A stretch of DNA of 12,952 nt, taken from NCBI GenBank assembly GCA_002408105.1, contig DHQM01000095.1, positions 21,393 to 34,344 of the forward strand. The letters run 5' to 3'. The notes below the pieces were generated by a model. That model was not told where the DNA came from and did no database searches. It saw only the letters and a program-made list of their open reading frames with translations. This document shows, in pieces, positions 1 to 7,769 of the stretch. The translations under genes and the position numbers were made by a program. This DNA comes from Gammaproteobacteria bacterium UBA5338. GTDB taxonomy: Bacteria > Pseudomonadota > Gammaproteobacteria > Pseudomonadales > UBA5862. Within the stretch, counting starts at the first letter, position 1. The number at the start of each line of letters is the position of its first letter.

Positions 1-637
1 CCTGCTGCACGCCCTCGCCGGACACATCCCGCGTGATGGACGGGTTGTCGGATTTGCGCGAAACCTTGTCGATTTCATCGATGTAGACGATTCCCCGTTG
101 GGCCTTCTCGACATCGTAATCGCACTTTTGCAGTAGCTTCTGGATGATGTTCTCTACGTCTTCACCCACATAACCTGCTTCGGTCAGGGTGGTGGCGTCG
201 GCGATCGTAAAAGGCACATTAAGCAGGCGCGCGAGGGTTTCCGCCAACAAGGTTTTGCCACTGCCCGTGGGGCCAATGAGCAGAATATTGCTCTTGCCGA
301 GCTCCACATCTTCCTTAGACTTGGACCTGTAGCTGAGGCGCTTGTAGTGGTTGTAGACCGCAACCGCCAGGATTTTCTTGGCCAGCTCCTGACCGATCAC
401 ATACTCGTCCAGGATCGTTTTGATTTCCTTCGGCGAGGGCAGCTGGTCGGACTTGGCTTCACTCGCCGTCTCTTCGATCTCCTCGCGGATGATGTCATTG
501 CACAGGTCAACGCATTCATCGCAAATGAACACAGACGGCCCGGCGATCAGCTTGCGCACCTCGTGCTGGCTTTTCCCACAGAATGAGCAGTAAAGAAGCT
601 TACCGCTGTCTTCTTTGCCGTTGCGCTCGTCTGCCAT
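1..637 (-). CDS. clpX: ClpX, ATP-dependent unfoldase subunit of ClpXP (3' part missing)
   Basis: ClpX is the AAA+ ring that recognises tagged substrates, unfolds them and threads them into ClpP in the cytoplasm. The 212 residues present cover the N-terminal half; the window edge cuts the rest. Visible are the four-cysteine zinc domain (CSFC near residue 15, CDEC about 20 residues later), which dimerises and binds substrates and adaptors; Walker A GPTGSGKT near residue 119; and Walker B IVYIDEID followed by [13 protein letters not shown]. The match to E. coli ClpX is near-continuous. The ATG at 637 gives the family's usual N-terminus ([17 protein letters not shown]). An in-frame ATG at 646 would add three residues, and neither has a strong ribosome binding site. 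The gene lies 125 bp downstream of clpP, the usual order, so cotranscription is likely. Identity is certain; only the start is open. Confidence 0.98.
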   Translation of the reverse strand, partial: MADERNGKEDSGKLLYCSFCGKSQHEVRKLIAGPSVFICDECVDLCNDIIREEIEETASEAKSDQLPSPKEIKTILDEYVIGQELAKKILAVAVYNHYKRLSYRSKSKEDVELGKSNILLIGPTGSGKTLLAETLARLLNVPFTIADATTLTEAGYVGEDVENIIQKLLQKCDYDVEKAQRGIVYIDEIDKVSRKSDNPSITRDVSGEGVQQ

Positions 638-685
638 TGAACTCATTCTCGCTTCGGTGGTGTGCGGGCGTCGCGGTGGTCCACG

Positions 686-730
686 ATGGGCGCGCCCCAT
701 GTCGGCGGGCGATCCGACCCTGGACCCGCC
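686..730 (-). other. Possible RNA hairpins in the clpP-clpX gap
   Basis: The 125 bp between clpP and clpX contain a perfect 10 bp palindrome (GGGCGCGCCC, 688-697) and a 6 bp inverted repeat (704-709 with 725-730, loop 15 nt). Neither is followed by a run of T on the minus strand, so they do not look like an intrinsic terminator. They could be an mRNA processing or stability element that sets the clpP/clpX ratio, or simple consequences of high GC. No convincing promoter is visible here. Confidence 0.25.
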
Positions 731-762
731 CAGATTCGCCGTAGATCAACCTTGGTGGAAGC

Positions 763-1380
763 CTACTCGGTGGCTTGAGTCGGCGCAAGCCGCTCTGCCA
801 GCATCTGGTCAATGAGCCCGTACTCAATCGCCTGTGCCGGACTCATGAAGTTGTCGCGGTCCGTATCCCTGGCGATGGTTGCAAGGTCCTGTCCAGTGTG
901 GCGGGCCAAAATTTCGTTGAGCCGCTCACGCGCCGCAAGGATTTCTCGCGCATGAATCTCAATGTCAGACGCCTGCCCCTGAAACCCACCGAGAGGCTGG
1001 TGGATCATCATCCGGGAATTCGGCAAACAGAACCGCTTGCCCTCGGCGCCGCCTGCAAGCAGCAAAGCGCCCATACTGGCCGCCTGTCCGATGCACATGG
1101 TGCTGACGTCGGGCCGTATGAACTGCATGGTGTCATACACCGAAAGGCCTGCAGTCACCGACCCACCGGGGGAGTTGATGTACAGGTGGATGTCCTTGTT
1201 GGGATTTTCCGATTCCAGGAACAACAGCTGGGCAACGATGAGATTGGCCATGTTGTCTTCCACGGGACCGATACAGAAGATCACCCGCTCCTTGAGCAAC
1301 CGCGAGTAGATGTCGTAAGCCCGCTCACCGCGCGCGGACTGCTCAACCACCATTGGAACCAAGCCGATGTTGTCGATCAT
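763..1380 (-). CDS. clpP: ClpP, ATP-dependent Clp protease proteolytic subunit
   Basis: ClpP is the serine protease that forms the double-heptamer degradation chamber docked to ClpX (and ClpA where present). The product is 205 residues, the family's normal size. The catalytic triad is Ser102 (in GQAASMGA), His127 (MMIHQPLGG) and Asp176 (RDTDRDNF), at the expected spacing. The oxyanion/substrate-strand motif YINSPGG is at 67-73. I chose the ATG at 1380 because a GGAGAT sequence sits 8 nt upstream. It leaves only five residues before GLVPMVVEQ, so the usual N-terminal propeptide would be very short. A TTG at 1425, 4 bp after the tig stop, would give a 20-residue leader closer in length to E. 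coli and Pseudomonas ClpP. The gene follows tig and precedes clpX, the standard arrangement. Identity is certain, start moderately so. Confidence 0.96.
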   Translation of the reverse strand: MIDNIGLVPMVVEQSARGERAYDIYSRLLKERVIFCIGPVEDNMANLIVAQLLFLESENPNKDIHLYINSPGGSVTAGLSVYDTMQFIRPDVSTMCIGQAASMGALLLAGGAEGKRFCLPNSRMMIHQPLGGFQGQASDIEIHAREILAARERLNEILARHTGQDLATIARDTDRDNFMSPAQAIEYGLIDQMLAERLAPTQATE

Positions 1381-1388
1381 CGTTTTGT

Positions 1389-1394
1389 ATCTCC
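1389..1394 (-). promoter_or_regulatory. Ribosome binding site of clpP
   Basis: The minus strand reads GGAGAT 8 nt before the ATG at 1380. This favours that start over the TTG at 1425, which has only a weak GTGAG close by. Confidence 0.6.
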
Positions 1395-1429
1395 GTTGCG
1401 CCAATTCATCGCCGTGATCCGGCAATCAC

Positions 1430-2740
1430 TCACTGGTTCTGGCCTGCGGCCAACTGCATGACTTGGGTGTAGTCGAGGGTTTCTTCGCTGACCTGGGCTT
1501 CACTCAACACAGTTTCTACGGCCTGATCTTCCAGTACCGCAGACTCAACTGAAGATAGCATTTGCGGGTTTTGGTAATACCAATTGACCACCGCTTCAGC
1601 ATCCTGGTAGCCCTGGGCCAGGTCTTCGATGAACGCCCGCACCCGCTCAGGTTCAGCCTGCAACTCGCGCTGCTTGACGAGCTCCGCCATCAACAGGCCC
1701 AGCGTGACCCGCTTCTCAGCGCGTTCGCGAAACAGGTCATCAGGGAACGAGTCCGCCGGCAGCTCAGCACCACCGAACTGTTGCGTCAACTGCCGGCGAA
1801 GCTGGTTGATTTCCTCCGCCACCAGCGCCTCCGGGATCTCGAAACTGTGCGCCGCCCCCATCGCATCCAGGGCACGCGTCTTGGTCAGATTGCGCAGCGC
1901 CTTGCCCAGCTCGCGCTCCATGTTGGCGCGCACTTCAGCACGGAACGCATCGACGCCCTCACCCTCAAATTCAACCGCATCAAAAAAGGCCTGGTCGAGC
2001 GTGGGCAGCTGCTTCTCAGCCACTTCGGTGACTTTAATGTTGAACTCGGCCTCTTTTCCGGCCAAGTGCTCCGCGCCGTAGTCATCCGGAAAGCGAACCT
2101 CAATCACTTTTTCTTCGCCAGCAGCCATTCCAAGGATGCCATCCTCGAAACCGGGGATCATGCGCCCAGCACCCAGCTCGATTTTTGCCCCCTCCGCCTG
2201 CCCGCCGTCAAAGGCCTCGCCGTCAACGCTACCGCTGTAATCGACGGTCACAGTGTCGCCCGACTGCGCCGGTCGCTCGACCACTTCTAGCTTGGCCTGC
2301 TGGCTACGAATGGTCTCGATCATCTGATCGATGTCCGCATCGGTCACTTCGCCGGTGGGGCGTATCACTTCGATTTCCGAGAGCGGGCATAAATCGATCT
2401 GCGGGTACACTTCGAAGGTTGCCACAAACTTCAAGTTGCTCCCCTGCTCCGTGGCCAGGGGCTCCACCGACGGGCGCCCGGCGGGCGTCAGACTTTCCTT
2501 GACGAGGGCATCGTTGAGCGTTTGGTTCATCACTTCGCTCAACACCTCGGCCCGAACACCGGCGCCAAACCGTTGACGGACAATGCGCATCGGCACTTTC
2601 CCTGGCCGAAACCCGTCGAGACGCACACGCTTGGCGGCGTCGGCCAGACGACTGTCGACCTCTCCGTCGACCTTCTCAGCCGGAACGTCGATGGTGACCT
2701 GTCGCTTCAATGGGCTCGGGCTCTCTACGGAAACCTGCAT
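1430..2740 (-). CDS. tig: Trigger factor, ribosome-bound chaperone and peptidyl-prolyl isomerase
   Basis: Trigger factor docks at the ribosomal exit tunnel, shields nascent chains and catalyses proline isomerisation. The product is 436 residues (E. coli 432). The N-terminal ribosome-binding domain carries the signature loop GFRPGKVPM at 43-51, which contacts ribosomal protein L23. An FKBP-type isomerase domain follows at about 155-240 (GDTVTVDYSG at 161-170, GFEDGILGM at 197-205). The C-terminal helical chaperone arms make up the rest. The ATG at 2740 has a GAGGAG Shine-Dalgarno (2746-2751) five bases upstream. clpP starts 49 bp after the stop. Between this gene and the upstream tRNA-Leu are 64 bp with no terminator-like hairpin, so read-through from the tRNA is possible. 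On the coding strand this leader is C-rich. Identity is certain. Confidence 0.98.
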   Translation of the reverse strand: MQVSVESPSPLKRQVTIDVPAEKVDGEVDSRLADAAKRVRLDGFRPGKVPMRIVRQRFGAGVRAEVLSEVMNQTLNDALVKESLTPAGRPSVEPLATEQGSNLKFVATFEVYPQIDLCPLSEIEVIRPTGEVTDADIDQMIETIRSQQAKLEVVERPAQSGDTVTVDYSGSVDGEAFDGGQAEGAKIELGAGRMIPGFEDGILGMAAGEEKVIEVRFPDDYGAEHLAGKEAEFNIKVTEVAEKQLPTLDQAFFDAVEFEGEGVDAFRAEVRANMERELGKALRNLTKTRALDAMGAAHSFEIPEALVAEEINQLRRQLTQQFGGAELPADSFPDDLFRERAEKRVTLGLLMAELVKQRELQAEPERVRAFIEDLAQGYQDAEAVVNWYYQNPQMLSSVESAVLEDQAVETVLSEAQVSEETLDYTQVMQLAAGQNQ

Positions 2741-2804
2741 GTGCGCTCCTCAACACGTTCGGATGGGTGGTTGGCGTCGGGGTGGGATGGGGGTGGTCAA
2801 GCGA

Positions 2805-2892
<88 letters not shown>

Positions 2893-2969
2893 ACAGAACG
2901 CAGTGACCTGGGGCTTCACCTGCGGCGGCCACACACACCCGCACCGCTGGGCGAAGGCGGGGAAGTCTG

Positions 2970-3806
2970 TCACAAGGCCTTGGGTCCCGCAAGTTCCACC
3001 CGCCCCCAGGTCGGTGGGACGGGCTGCGGCGCGACACCAAATAGGCGATGAAAGTTTTCTGTGGTTCGCTCGGCGAAGCCCTCCAATGTCATGCCCCGCA
3101 GGTCTGCGATCTGTTTCGCGGTCTCGACCAGATAGGCGGGTTCATTGGGTTTGCCCCGGTGAGGGACCGGAGCGAGGTAGGGCGAATCGGTCTCTACGAG
3201 AAGGCGATCCAGCGGCACCCGGGTGGCCACATCTCGCAGGGCAGCTGCATTGCGAAAGGTCACGACACCAGCGAAAGAAATGTAAAATCCCAGATCGAGA
3301 AGCCGGCGCGCTGTGTCCCAGTCTTCAGTGAAACAGTGAAGTACGCCCGCCAAATTCGCATCTGTGGCTGCCGTGAGGTCCTCCAGTGTCTCGGCGCGCG
3401 CTGCTCGGCTGTGCACGATGACCGGCTCCCGGCACTGACGAGCAACCTGGAGATGAGCGCGAAACGCGTCCCGCTGCAGTTGCGGGTGTTGCGGGGCGTG
3501 GTGGAAGTCGAGGCCAGTTTCACCGACGGCCACGACCTCGGGCAACGCGGCCCAACTGAGCAGTTTATCGTACGAAACCGCCCCACGTTCCACCACGTCC
3601 ACTGGATGGCATCCCGCGCTAACCCAGACGTGGCCGGGGTAGGAAGCAGCGATTCGAAGCAACTCCGGCACGTCCGACAGGTCCACCGCCACCCCGAGCA
3701 TCCCGGCCACCCCAGCCGCCAAGGCGCGTGCCACATAGGCCTCTAAGGCATCGGGATTGCCCGCTCCCGCAAGGCGGTGCAGGTGACAATGGGAGTCGAT
3801 CAACAA
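2970..3806 (-). CDS. tatD: TatD-family metal-dependent hydrolase (YcfH-like)
   Basis: This is a TIM-barrel amidohydrolase of the TatD family, whose members act as metal-dependent DNases. The cellular role of the holB-linked (YcfH-type) member is not settled. From the start I chose, the metal ligands are His6 and His8 (DSHCHL), Glu96 (GETGLD), His132 (IVHSRA), His157 (LHCFTE) and Asp207 (VETDSPY), so the active site is complete. At 278 residues it is slightly longer than E. coli YcfH. No ATG or GTG fits the N-terminus. The TTG at 3806 gives MLIDSHCHL, matching the family; a second TTG directly follows at 3803 and another lies at 3827. No strong ribosome binding site is present, and the pilZ stop is 25 bp upstream, so translational coupling to pilZ is plausible. 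The reading frame stays open upstream over pilZ but does not resemble the family there. Confidence 0.92.
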   Translation of the reverse strand: MLIDSHCHLHRLAGAGNPDALEAYVARALAAGVAGMLGVAVDLSDVPELLRIAASYPGHVWVSAGCHPVDVVERGAVSYDKLLSWAALPEVVAVGETGLDFHHAPQHPQLQRDAFRAHLQVARQCREPVIVHSRAARAETLEDLTAATDANLAGVLHCFTEDWDTARRLLDLGFYISFAGVVTFRNAAALRDVATRVPLDRLLVETDSPYLAPVPHRGKPNEPAYLVETAKQIADLRGMTLEGFAERTTENFHRLFGVAPQPVPPTWGRVELAGPKAL

Positions 3807-3831
3807 GGCCGAAACGCTTCGATCCAACGGA

Positions 3832-4182
3832 CTACATGGTGTGGTTGGGGCGGTCTGAATCCAGCGAGCCTGCAAGGTAGGTTTCGATCTTGCGTCGAGC
3901 CGTATCGTCTTGGGCACTGAACTGCACGCCAATTCCCGCGGCCCGGTTGCCCTGGGCACCCGCCGGCGTGACCCATACGACTTTTCCTGCAACCGGGATT
4001 TTTTCCGGCTCTTCCATAAGGTTCAGAAGCATGAACACCTCGTCGTTAAGGCGGTAGGTTTTGGTGGTCGGAATGAACAACCCCCCGTTTTTAACGAAAG
4101 GCATGTAGGCGGCGAACAGCACTGCTTTGTCTTTGATGGTGAGCGACAAAATGCCGTGTCCCGCGCCGTGGCGAGGTCTCAT
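3832..4182 (-). CDS. pilZ: PilZ, type IV pilus assembly protein
   Basis: The 116-residue product closely matches Pseudomonas aeruginosa PilZ, the founding member of the domain: GILSLTIKDK, AAYMPFVKNGGLFIPT, VAGKVVWVTP, GAQGNRAAG, GVQF and a conserved tail KIETYLAG...SDRP. Unlike most PilZ-domain proteins it has no RxxxR motif ahead of the barrel, and NGG stands where the (D/N)xSxxG motif normally is. That is known for PilZ proper, which does not bind cyclic di-GMP but works with the assembly ATPase PilB and with FimX. The ATG at 4182 yields the family length; an AGGA lies 10 nt upstream. The gene follows holB by 85 bp and precedes tatD by 25 bp, the classic holB-pilZ-tatD order. Its presence implies that the host makes type IV pili. 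Confidence 0.95.
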   Translation of the reverse strand: MRPRHGAGHGILSLTIKDKAVLFAAYMPFVKNGGLFIPTTKTYRLNDEVFMLLNLMEEPEKIPVAGKVVWVTPAGAQGNRAAGIGVQFSAQDDTARRKIETYLAGSLDSDRPNHTM

Positions 4183-4250
4183 GGGTGCGCAGTCCTGTGG
4201 AATAATCCGTCGAATGAACAACCTGGAACGAGCCAGCTCCCTACCGGCTG

Positions 4251-4259
4251 AGTGTAGCA
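4251..4259 (-). promoter_or_regulatory. Candidate extended -10 element upstream of pilZ
   Basis: In the 85 bp between holB and pilZ the minus strand reads TGCTACACT, which fits an extended -10 (TGnTAnnnT), about 70 bp before the pilZ start. A -35 at normal spacing is poor (TCAACC). It would allow pilZ-tatD to be transcribed apart from the upstream genes. This rests on pattern only. Confidence 0.25.
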
Positions 4260-4267
4260 GGTCTGGC

Positions 4268-5248
4268 CTAAGCGGTTGACGCGAAGGCCTCCCGCCAGTG
4301 CAGCGCCAATTTGTGCAGCAGCATGCTGCGATTGGGTCGCCCATGGCGGGTGAGCCAGCGGTGAGCAGCCTCAAGCGCGTCCCGGTGCTCGAGAAGGGCG
4401 CGGGGATCCCCGAGCGGTCGCCTGGATATCCCTCGGGTCTGCGAGTCTGCACGTACAGCGGCACGCACGGCAGCGGAATTGAGCCTCAACCACCAGGCCA
4501 CAAGATCGACGAGCGGGACTGCAGGCTCAAATGCCGCGACCTCTAGGGGATCGGCCTGCCCAATGGCGCAACGGGCGAGCACCTTGCGCCAGGCGCGGTA
4601 GTGGCCGATGCGCCCGCTCTGAATCAGCTCGAGGACATGGAGCGGCGCGTCACCGAGTTCAAGCGCAAGGTCCAGGTCATCTCCCGCTTGCACTTCAGCC
4701 CGCACGAAGGCCCGCGCCTGCTCGGCAGATGGTGGCGTCACCATGACACGCTGGCAGCGACTGAGTATGGTCAGAGGCAATGCGCCCACACGTGCCGAGA
4801 CAAGGATTACCCAGCGCTCCGGCGCCGGTTCTTCAATGCACTTTAGCAACGCGTTGGCAGCATTGGTGTTGAGCGCGTCCGCTGGTGAAACGACCGCCGC
4901 CTTGCGGCCGGCCAACTGCGCCGAGCCTTGCAGAAACTCGGTCAGTTCGCGAACTTGCTCAACACGAATCGCCCCGCCAGCTTGTTCCGGGCTGAGAAAA
5001 CGGACATCTGGGTGGGCCTTCGATTCAGCAAGCCGACACCCTTTGCACTGATGACATGCCTGCCCTTCCACCGGATCGCGGCACAACAGCAGCCGCACCA
5101 AGGCTTCGGCCATCAACTGTTTTCCCACCCCGGCAGGGCCGGCGAACAGCAGTGCGTGGGGCAGTCGATCGCGGTCGATGGCGGTGACAAGCTGCGACCA
5201 GCGGGCACGCTGCCAGTCGAAGGGGACTTCAGTCTGCACTGCGGGCAC
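4268..5248 (-). CDS. holB: DNA polymerase III subunit delta' (clamp loader)
   Basis: Delta' is the non-ATPase wrench subunit of the gamma-complex clamp loader that places the beta clamp on primed DNA. The product is 326 residues (E. coli 334). It shows a P-loop-like GPAGVGKQ at 37-44; the four zinc cysteines Cys56, Cys65, Cys68 and Cys71 with the same 9-3-3 spacing as E. coli; a degenerate Walker B region ending in DALN (about 117-127); [10 protein letters not shown] near 132-141; and the SRC motif at 163-165 that supplies the trans-acting arginine. The GTG at 5248 overlaps the tmk end by 20 bp. A second GTG at 5239 is preceded by AGGTG at 6 nt spacing and may be the real start, removing three residues. 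Either way translation is probably coupled to tmk. Identity is firm; the C-terminal third is divergent, as is usual. Confidence 0.95.
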   Translation of the reverse strand: MPAVQTEVPFDWQRARWSQLVTAIDRDRLPHALLFAGPAGVGKQLMAEALVRLLLCRDPVEGQACHQCKGCRLAESKAHPDVRFLSPEQAGGAIRVEQVRELTEFLQGSAQLAGRKAAVVSPADALNTNAANALLKCIEEPAPERWVILVSARVGALPLTILSRCQRVMVTPPSAEQARAFVRAEVQAGDDLDLALELGDAPLHVLELIQSGRIGHYRAWRKVLARCAIGQADPLEVAAFEPAVPLVDLVAWWLRLNSAAVRAAVRADSQTRGISRRPLGDPRALLEHRDALEAAHRWLTRHGRPNRSMLLHKLALHWREAFASTA

Positions 5249-5882
5249 CTGCCCAGCGCCGGATTGCTTCGTCCAGTTGCGTGATCAGCGCGCGCGCCAC
5301 CTCGGGCTCGGGCTGGCTCGCGTCGATTCGAACCATCCGGCCATTGGACTGCGCAGCGCGGCGCAGGTACGCGGCCCGCACACGCTCAAAGAACTCTGCC
5401 CGCTCAGCCTCAAAGCGATCGGAGGCGCCCCGCTGCCGGGCCCGCTCAAGGCCCAGCCCGACAGGCAGGTCCAACAGCAGCGTCAAGTCCGGTTGCAGGC
5501 CCTGCTGGACTTGGCGCTCCAGTCCCGCGATTTCTTCCCAGTCCATGCAGCGCCCCCCGCCTTGGTAGGCAAAGGTGGCGTCGGTGAACCGATCGCAGAG
5601 CACCCAGGTACCCGAGTCCAGGGCCGGGCGGATGCGCTCGCTCAGGTGCTGCGCCCGCGCGGCAAAGATCAGCAGCAACTCCGTCTGCCGTGCCACGCAC
5701 TCGGTTCTCGGTGCGAGCAATAGGCTGCGGATGTCTTCCGCGAGTGGCGTGCCCCCCGGTTCCCGGGTCACCTCCAGTCGGATGCCCCGCGTGCGAAGAT
5801 GGGCCGCAAGTGCCTGGATGCTGGTGCTCTTGCCTGCACCTTCCGTCCCCTCCACGGTGATCAATCGCCCTGGCGCCGTCAC
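5229..5882 (-). CDS. tmk: Thymidylate kinase
   Basis: Thymidylate kinase phosphorylates dTMP to dTDP, the committed step to dTTP for DNA synthesis. The product is 217 residues. It has the P-loop GTEGAGKS at 12-19, a dTMP-binding [11 protein letters not shown] stretch at 39-49, the DRF motif at 97-99 followed by YQGGGR at 106-111, and an arginine-rich LID (RARQRG...DRFE) at about 148-158, as in the E. coli-type enzyme. Translation starts at GTG 5882, which overlaps the mltG stop in a GTGA arrangement, and GGAGG sits 6 nt upstream. Its end overlaps holB by 20 bp. The tmk-holB pairing joins nucleotide supply and replication and is common in gammaproteobacteria. Confidence 0.97.
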   Translation of the reverse strand: MTAPGRLITVEGTEGAGKSTSIQALAAHLRTRGIRLEVTREPGGTPLAEDIRSLLLAPRTECVARQTELLLIFAARAQHLSERIRPALDSGTWVLCDRFTDATFAYQGGGRCMDWEEIAGLERQVQQGLQPDLTLLLDLPVGLGLERARQRGASDRFEAERAEFFERVRAAYLRRAAQSNGRMVRIDASQPEPEVARALITQLDEAIRRWAGARSAD

Positions 5883-6904
5883 TTGCTGCCTCCGGTTCCT
5901 CGAGGTTGACCCAGTTGGTGGTGCTTCACGGCCTCTTCGTGGGCTGCATAGGTGGCATTGAATTCATGCGTACCGTCGCCCCGCGCAACGAAATACAGGG
6001 CATCGCCATCGCCCGGATGCAGCGCGGCGTGCACCGACTCGCGCCCGGGCAGTGCGATCGGAGTCGGAGGGAGCCCACTGCGCAGGTAGGTGTTGTATGG
6101 GCCATCAGTGCGCAGGTCACGCCACCTCAGGTCCCCATCGAACTCTGCACCAAGGCCATAAATGACCGTGGGATCGGTCTGCAAGCGCATACCACGCTGC
6201 AAGCGCCGCACGAACACACCGGCGATCTGCTGCCGTTCGGCGGCAACTGCGGTTTCCTTTTCGATGATGGATGCAAGGATCAGGGCTTCATAAGGGCTCG
6301 ACAGCGGTAAGTTTTTTCGTCGGGCGTCCCATTCTTGTGCCAATATCGCTTGCATGCGCTCGGTCGCGCGTTTAAGGACAACCCAGTCGGGCGTCCCCTT
6401 GGCGAGGTGGTAGGTGTCCGGGAACAGCCAGCCTTCCGGGTGGTCGGCCTGGATGTCCAGCGCACGCACCCAATCTTGCGTTGACCAGCCGAGGGCATCT
6501 GCGGTGACTTTGGGGTGCGCCTGCACCCTGGCAACGGCCTGCGCAAACGTCCACCCTTCAACCAGCGTGATTGGGTACTGAACCACTGCACCGCGCACCA
6601 TCCGGTCCAGCAGTTGATCCAGGGAGAGGCCCTGTTCGATTCGGTATTCACCCGCCTGTATCTTACGGCTGACGCCACGCAGCAACGCCAGCCCACGCAA
6701 GTAGAGCGCGTGATCTAGGCCGTGGTCTGCTGCAAGACGCATCGCGACTGCGGCCAGGGAATCGCCAGTCTGGACTTCCAGGACCCCCGGCCGCTGAAAC
6801 TGCCACTTGGGCAAAACCTGAGTGGCCCAGGCACCAAACGCCACTGCGCAACACACACCCACGAGCAACAACATCAGGACCAGTGCGGACAGCCTCCGCC
6901 TCAT
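5879..6904 (-). CDS. mltG: MltG, endolytic peptidoglycan transglycosylase
   Basis: MltG is an inner-membrane lytic transglycosylase that cuts nascent glycan strands and acts as a terminator of glycan synthesis. With the ATG at 6904 the protein is 341 residues (E. coli 340). A basic MRRR precedes one membrane segment at about 6-27. A LysM-like subdomain follows ([10 protein letters not shown] from residue 41). The YceG catalytic domain contains ASIIEKETA with the likely catalytic Glu215, then [17 protein letters not shown] and [10 protein letters not shown]. The start is fixed by the ATGA overlap with the pabC stop and by the position of the membrane anchor; the open frame runs 23 codons further up inside pabC, but those residues are not family-like. 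It overlaps tmk by 4 bp at its end. The order pabC-mltG-tmk-holB is the widespread one. Confidence 0.97.
   Translation of the reverse strand: MRRRLSALVLMLLLVGVCCAVAFGAWATQVLPKWQFQRPGVLEVQTGDSLAAVAMRLAADHGLDHALYLRGLALLRGVSRKIQAGEYRIEQGLSLDQLLDRMVRGAVVQYPITLVEGWTFAQAVARVQAHPKVTADALGWSTQDWVRALDIQADHPEGWLFPDTYHLAKGTPDWVVLKRATERMQAILAQEWDARRKNLPLSSPYEALILASIIEKETAVAAERQQIAGVFVRRLQRGMRLQTDPTVIYGLGAEFDGDLRWRDLRTDGPYNTYLRSGLPPTPIALPGRESVHAALHPGDGDALYFVARGDGTHEFNATYAAHEEAVKHHQLGQPRGTGGSK
5889..5893 (-). promoter_or_regulatory. Ribosome binding site of tmk
   Basis: The minus strand reads GGAGG 6 nt before the GTG at 5882. It lies inside the last codons of mltG and supports the GTG as the tmk start. 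Confidence 0.75.
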
Positions 6905-7764
6905 GCCCTGTACACCGACTGAACCTGCTCTACCAACTGCATCACCCGAGGGTGTGGCCCGCCCTTCCAGCAAAGCGTACCACTGTCATCGTACAGGCGC
7001 CCGACGGGCTGCACGCCGCGCACCGCATTGGTCAACCAAATGGCCTCGGCCGCCTGCAGTGCCTCCCAGCCAACCCGCACCTCGCAGACCTCGATGGACG
7101 CTGCGCCCAAGTGCTCCATGACAAAGCGGCGCATCACCCCAGCCACACCGGCCGCTGACAAATCCGGCGTATACACGGTGCCCCCGGCGAGCCAAAACAG
7201 GTTACTGGCTACAGCCTCGACCACACAGCCATGCGTATCCAGCAGGATGCCCTCATCGATGTCCTCATCTTGCCATTCACCGCGGGCGAGCACTTGCTCC
7301 AAGCGATTGAGGTGCTTGATGCCAGCGAGGGCCGGCTGGAGCGCCAGTTGCTGCCGACAGCGTCGCACAGCCAACAGCCGCGTCCCAGCTGCGAGTTCAG
7401 GCGCAAGGGACAGCGAAAGGATCCGCGTCGGTGAGGATTGGGTGGTCCAGGCATACCCTCGCGCACCGGCCCCTCGGGTGACTTGGACTTTCAGAACGAC
7501 CTGGTCGTCGGGAAGCAGATCACCGGCCAACCGCTGCACATCGTTGGCAACAACCGGAACCGTCGCTTCAGGAAATCCCAGCCGGGCCAATCCAGTTGCG
7601 AGGCGATCCAGGTGGAAACCGATCAAGGGTGCCCGCGTGCCTTGGTAGCGAATGGTTTCAAAGACCCCATCGCCGTAGGCCAAACCGCGATCGCGAAAAG
7701 ACAAGCTGCTGGCGATCTCACCGTTGACCAGCGCAGCGTTGCCGCTCAGCAGTTCAGCCCGCAT
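6901..7764 (-). CDS. pabC: Aminodeoxychorismate lyase
   Basis: PabC is a fold-type IV pyridoxal-phosphate enzyme that converts 4-amino-4-deoxychorismate to p-aminobenzoate and pyruvate for folate synthesis. The product is 287 residues (E. coli 269). The motif LAGIKHLNRLEQVLAR holds the cofactor-binding Lys150 and is characteristic of this lyase rather than of the related branched-chain or D-amino-acid transaminases. Other family blocks are DRGLAYGDGVFET (25-37), VTRGAGARGY (95-104) and VEAVASNLFW, which lines the phosphate site. The ATG at 7764 is 5 bp after the fabF stop, so translation is likely coupled. A GAGG overlaps the fabF stop but is very close to the ATG. The end overlaps mltG by ATGA. 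Confidence 0.95.
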   Translation of the reverse strand: MRAELLSGNAALVNGEIASSLSFRDRGLAYGDGVFETIRYQGTRAPLIGFHLDRLATGLARLGFPEATVPVVANDVQRLAGDLLPDDQVVLKVQVTRGAGARGYAWTTQSSPTRILSLSLAPELAAGTRLLAVRRCRQQLALQPALAGIKHLNRLEQVLARGEWQDEDIDEGILLDTHGCVVEAVASNLFWLAGGTVYTPDLSAAGVAGVMRRFVMEHLGAASIEVCEVRVGWEALQAAEAIWLTNAVRGVQPVGRLYDDSGTLCWKGGPHPRVMQLVEQVQSVYRA

Positions 7765-7769
7765 CGCCC

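Noticed and set aside
744..758. 15-base sequence GATCAACCTTGGTGG occurring both here and at 9114-9128
   Set aside because: One copy is just after clpP and the other in the last acpP codons. A single shared 15-mer in 13 kb is not far from chance and no other copy was noticed, so I do not call it a repeat family.
775..1461. 228-codon plus-strand open frame opposite clpP
   Set aside because: Antisense shadow of clpP with no family resemblance.
3835..3992. In-frame upstream extension of tatD over pilZ
   Set aside because: The extra 62 codons overlap the conserved end of pilZ and do not resemble a TatD N-terminus.
4183..4464. In-frame upstream extension of pilZ into holB
   Set aside because: It adds 94 codons that are holB read in another frame, and the ATG at 4182 gives the normal PilZ length.
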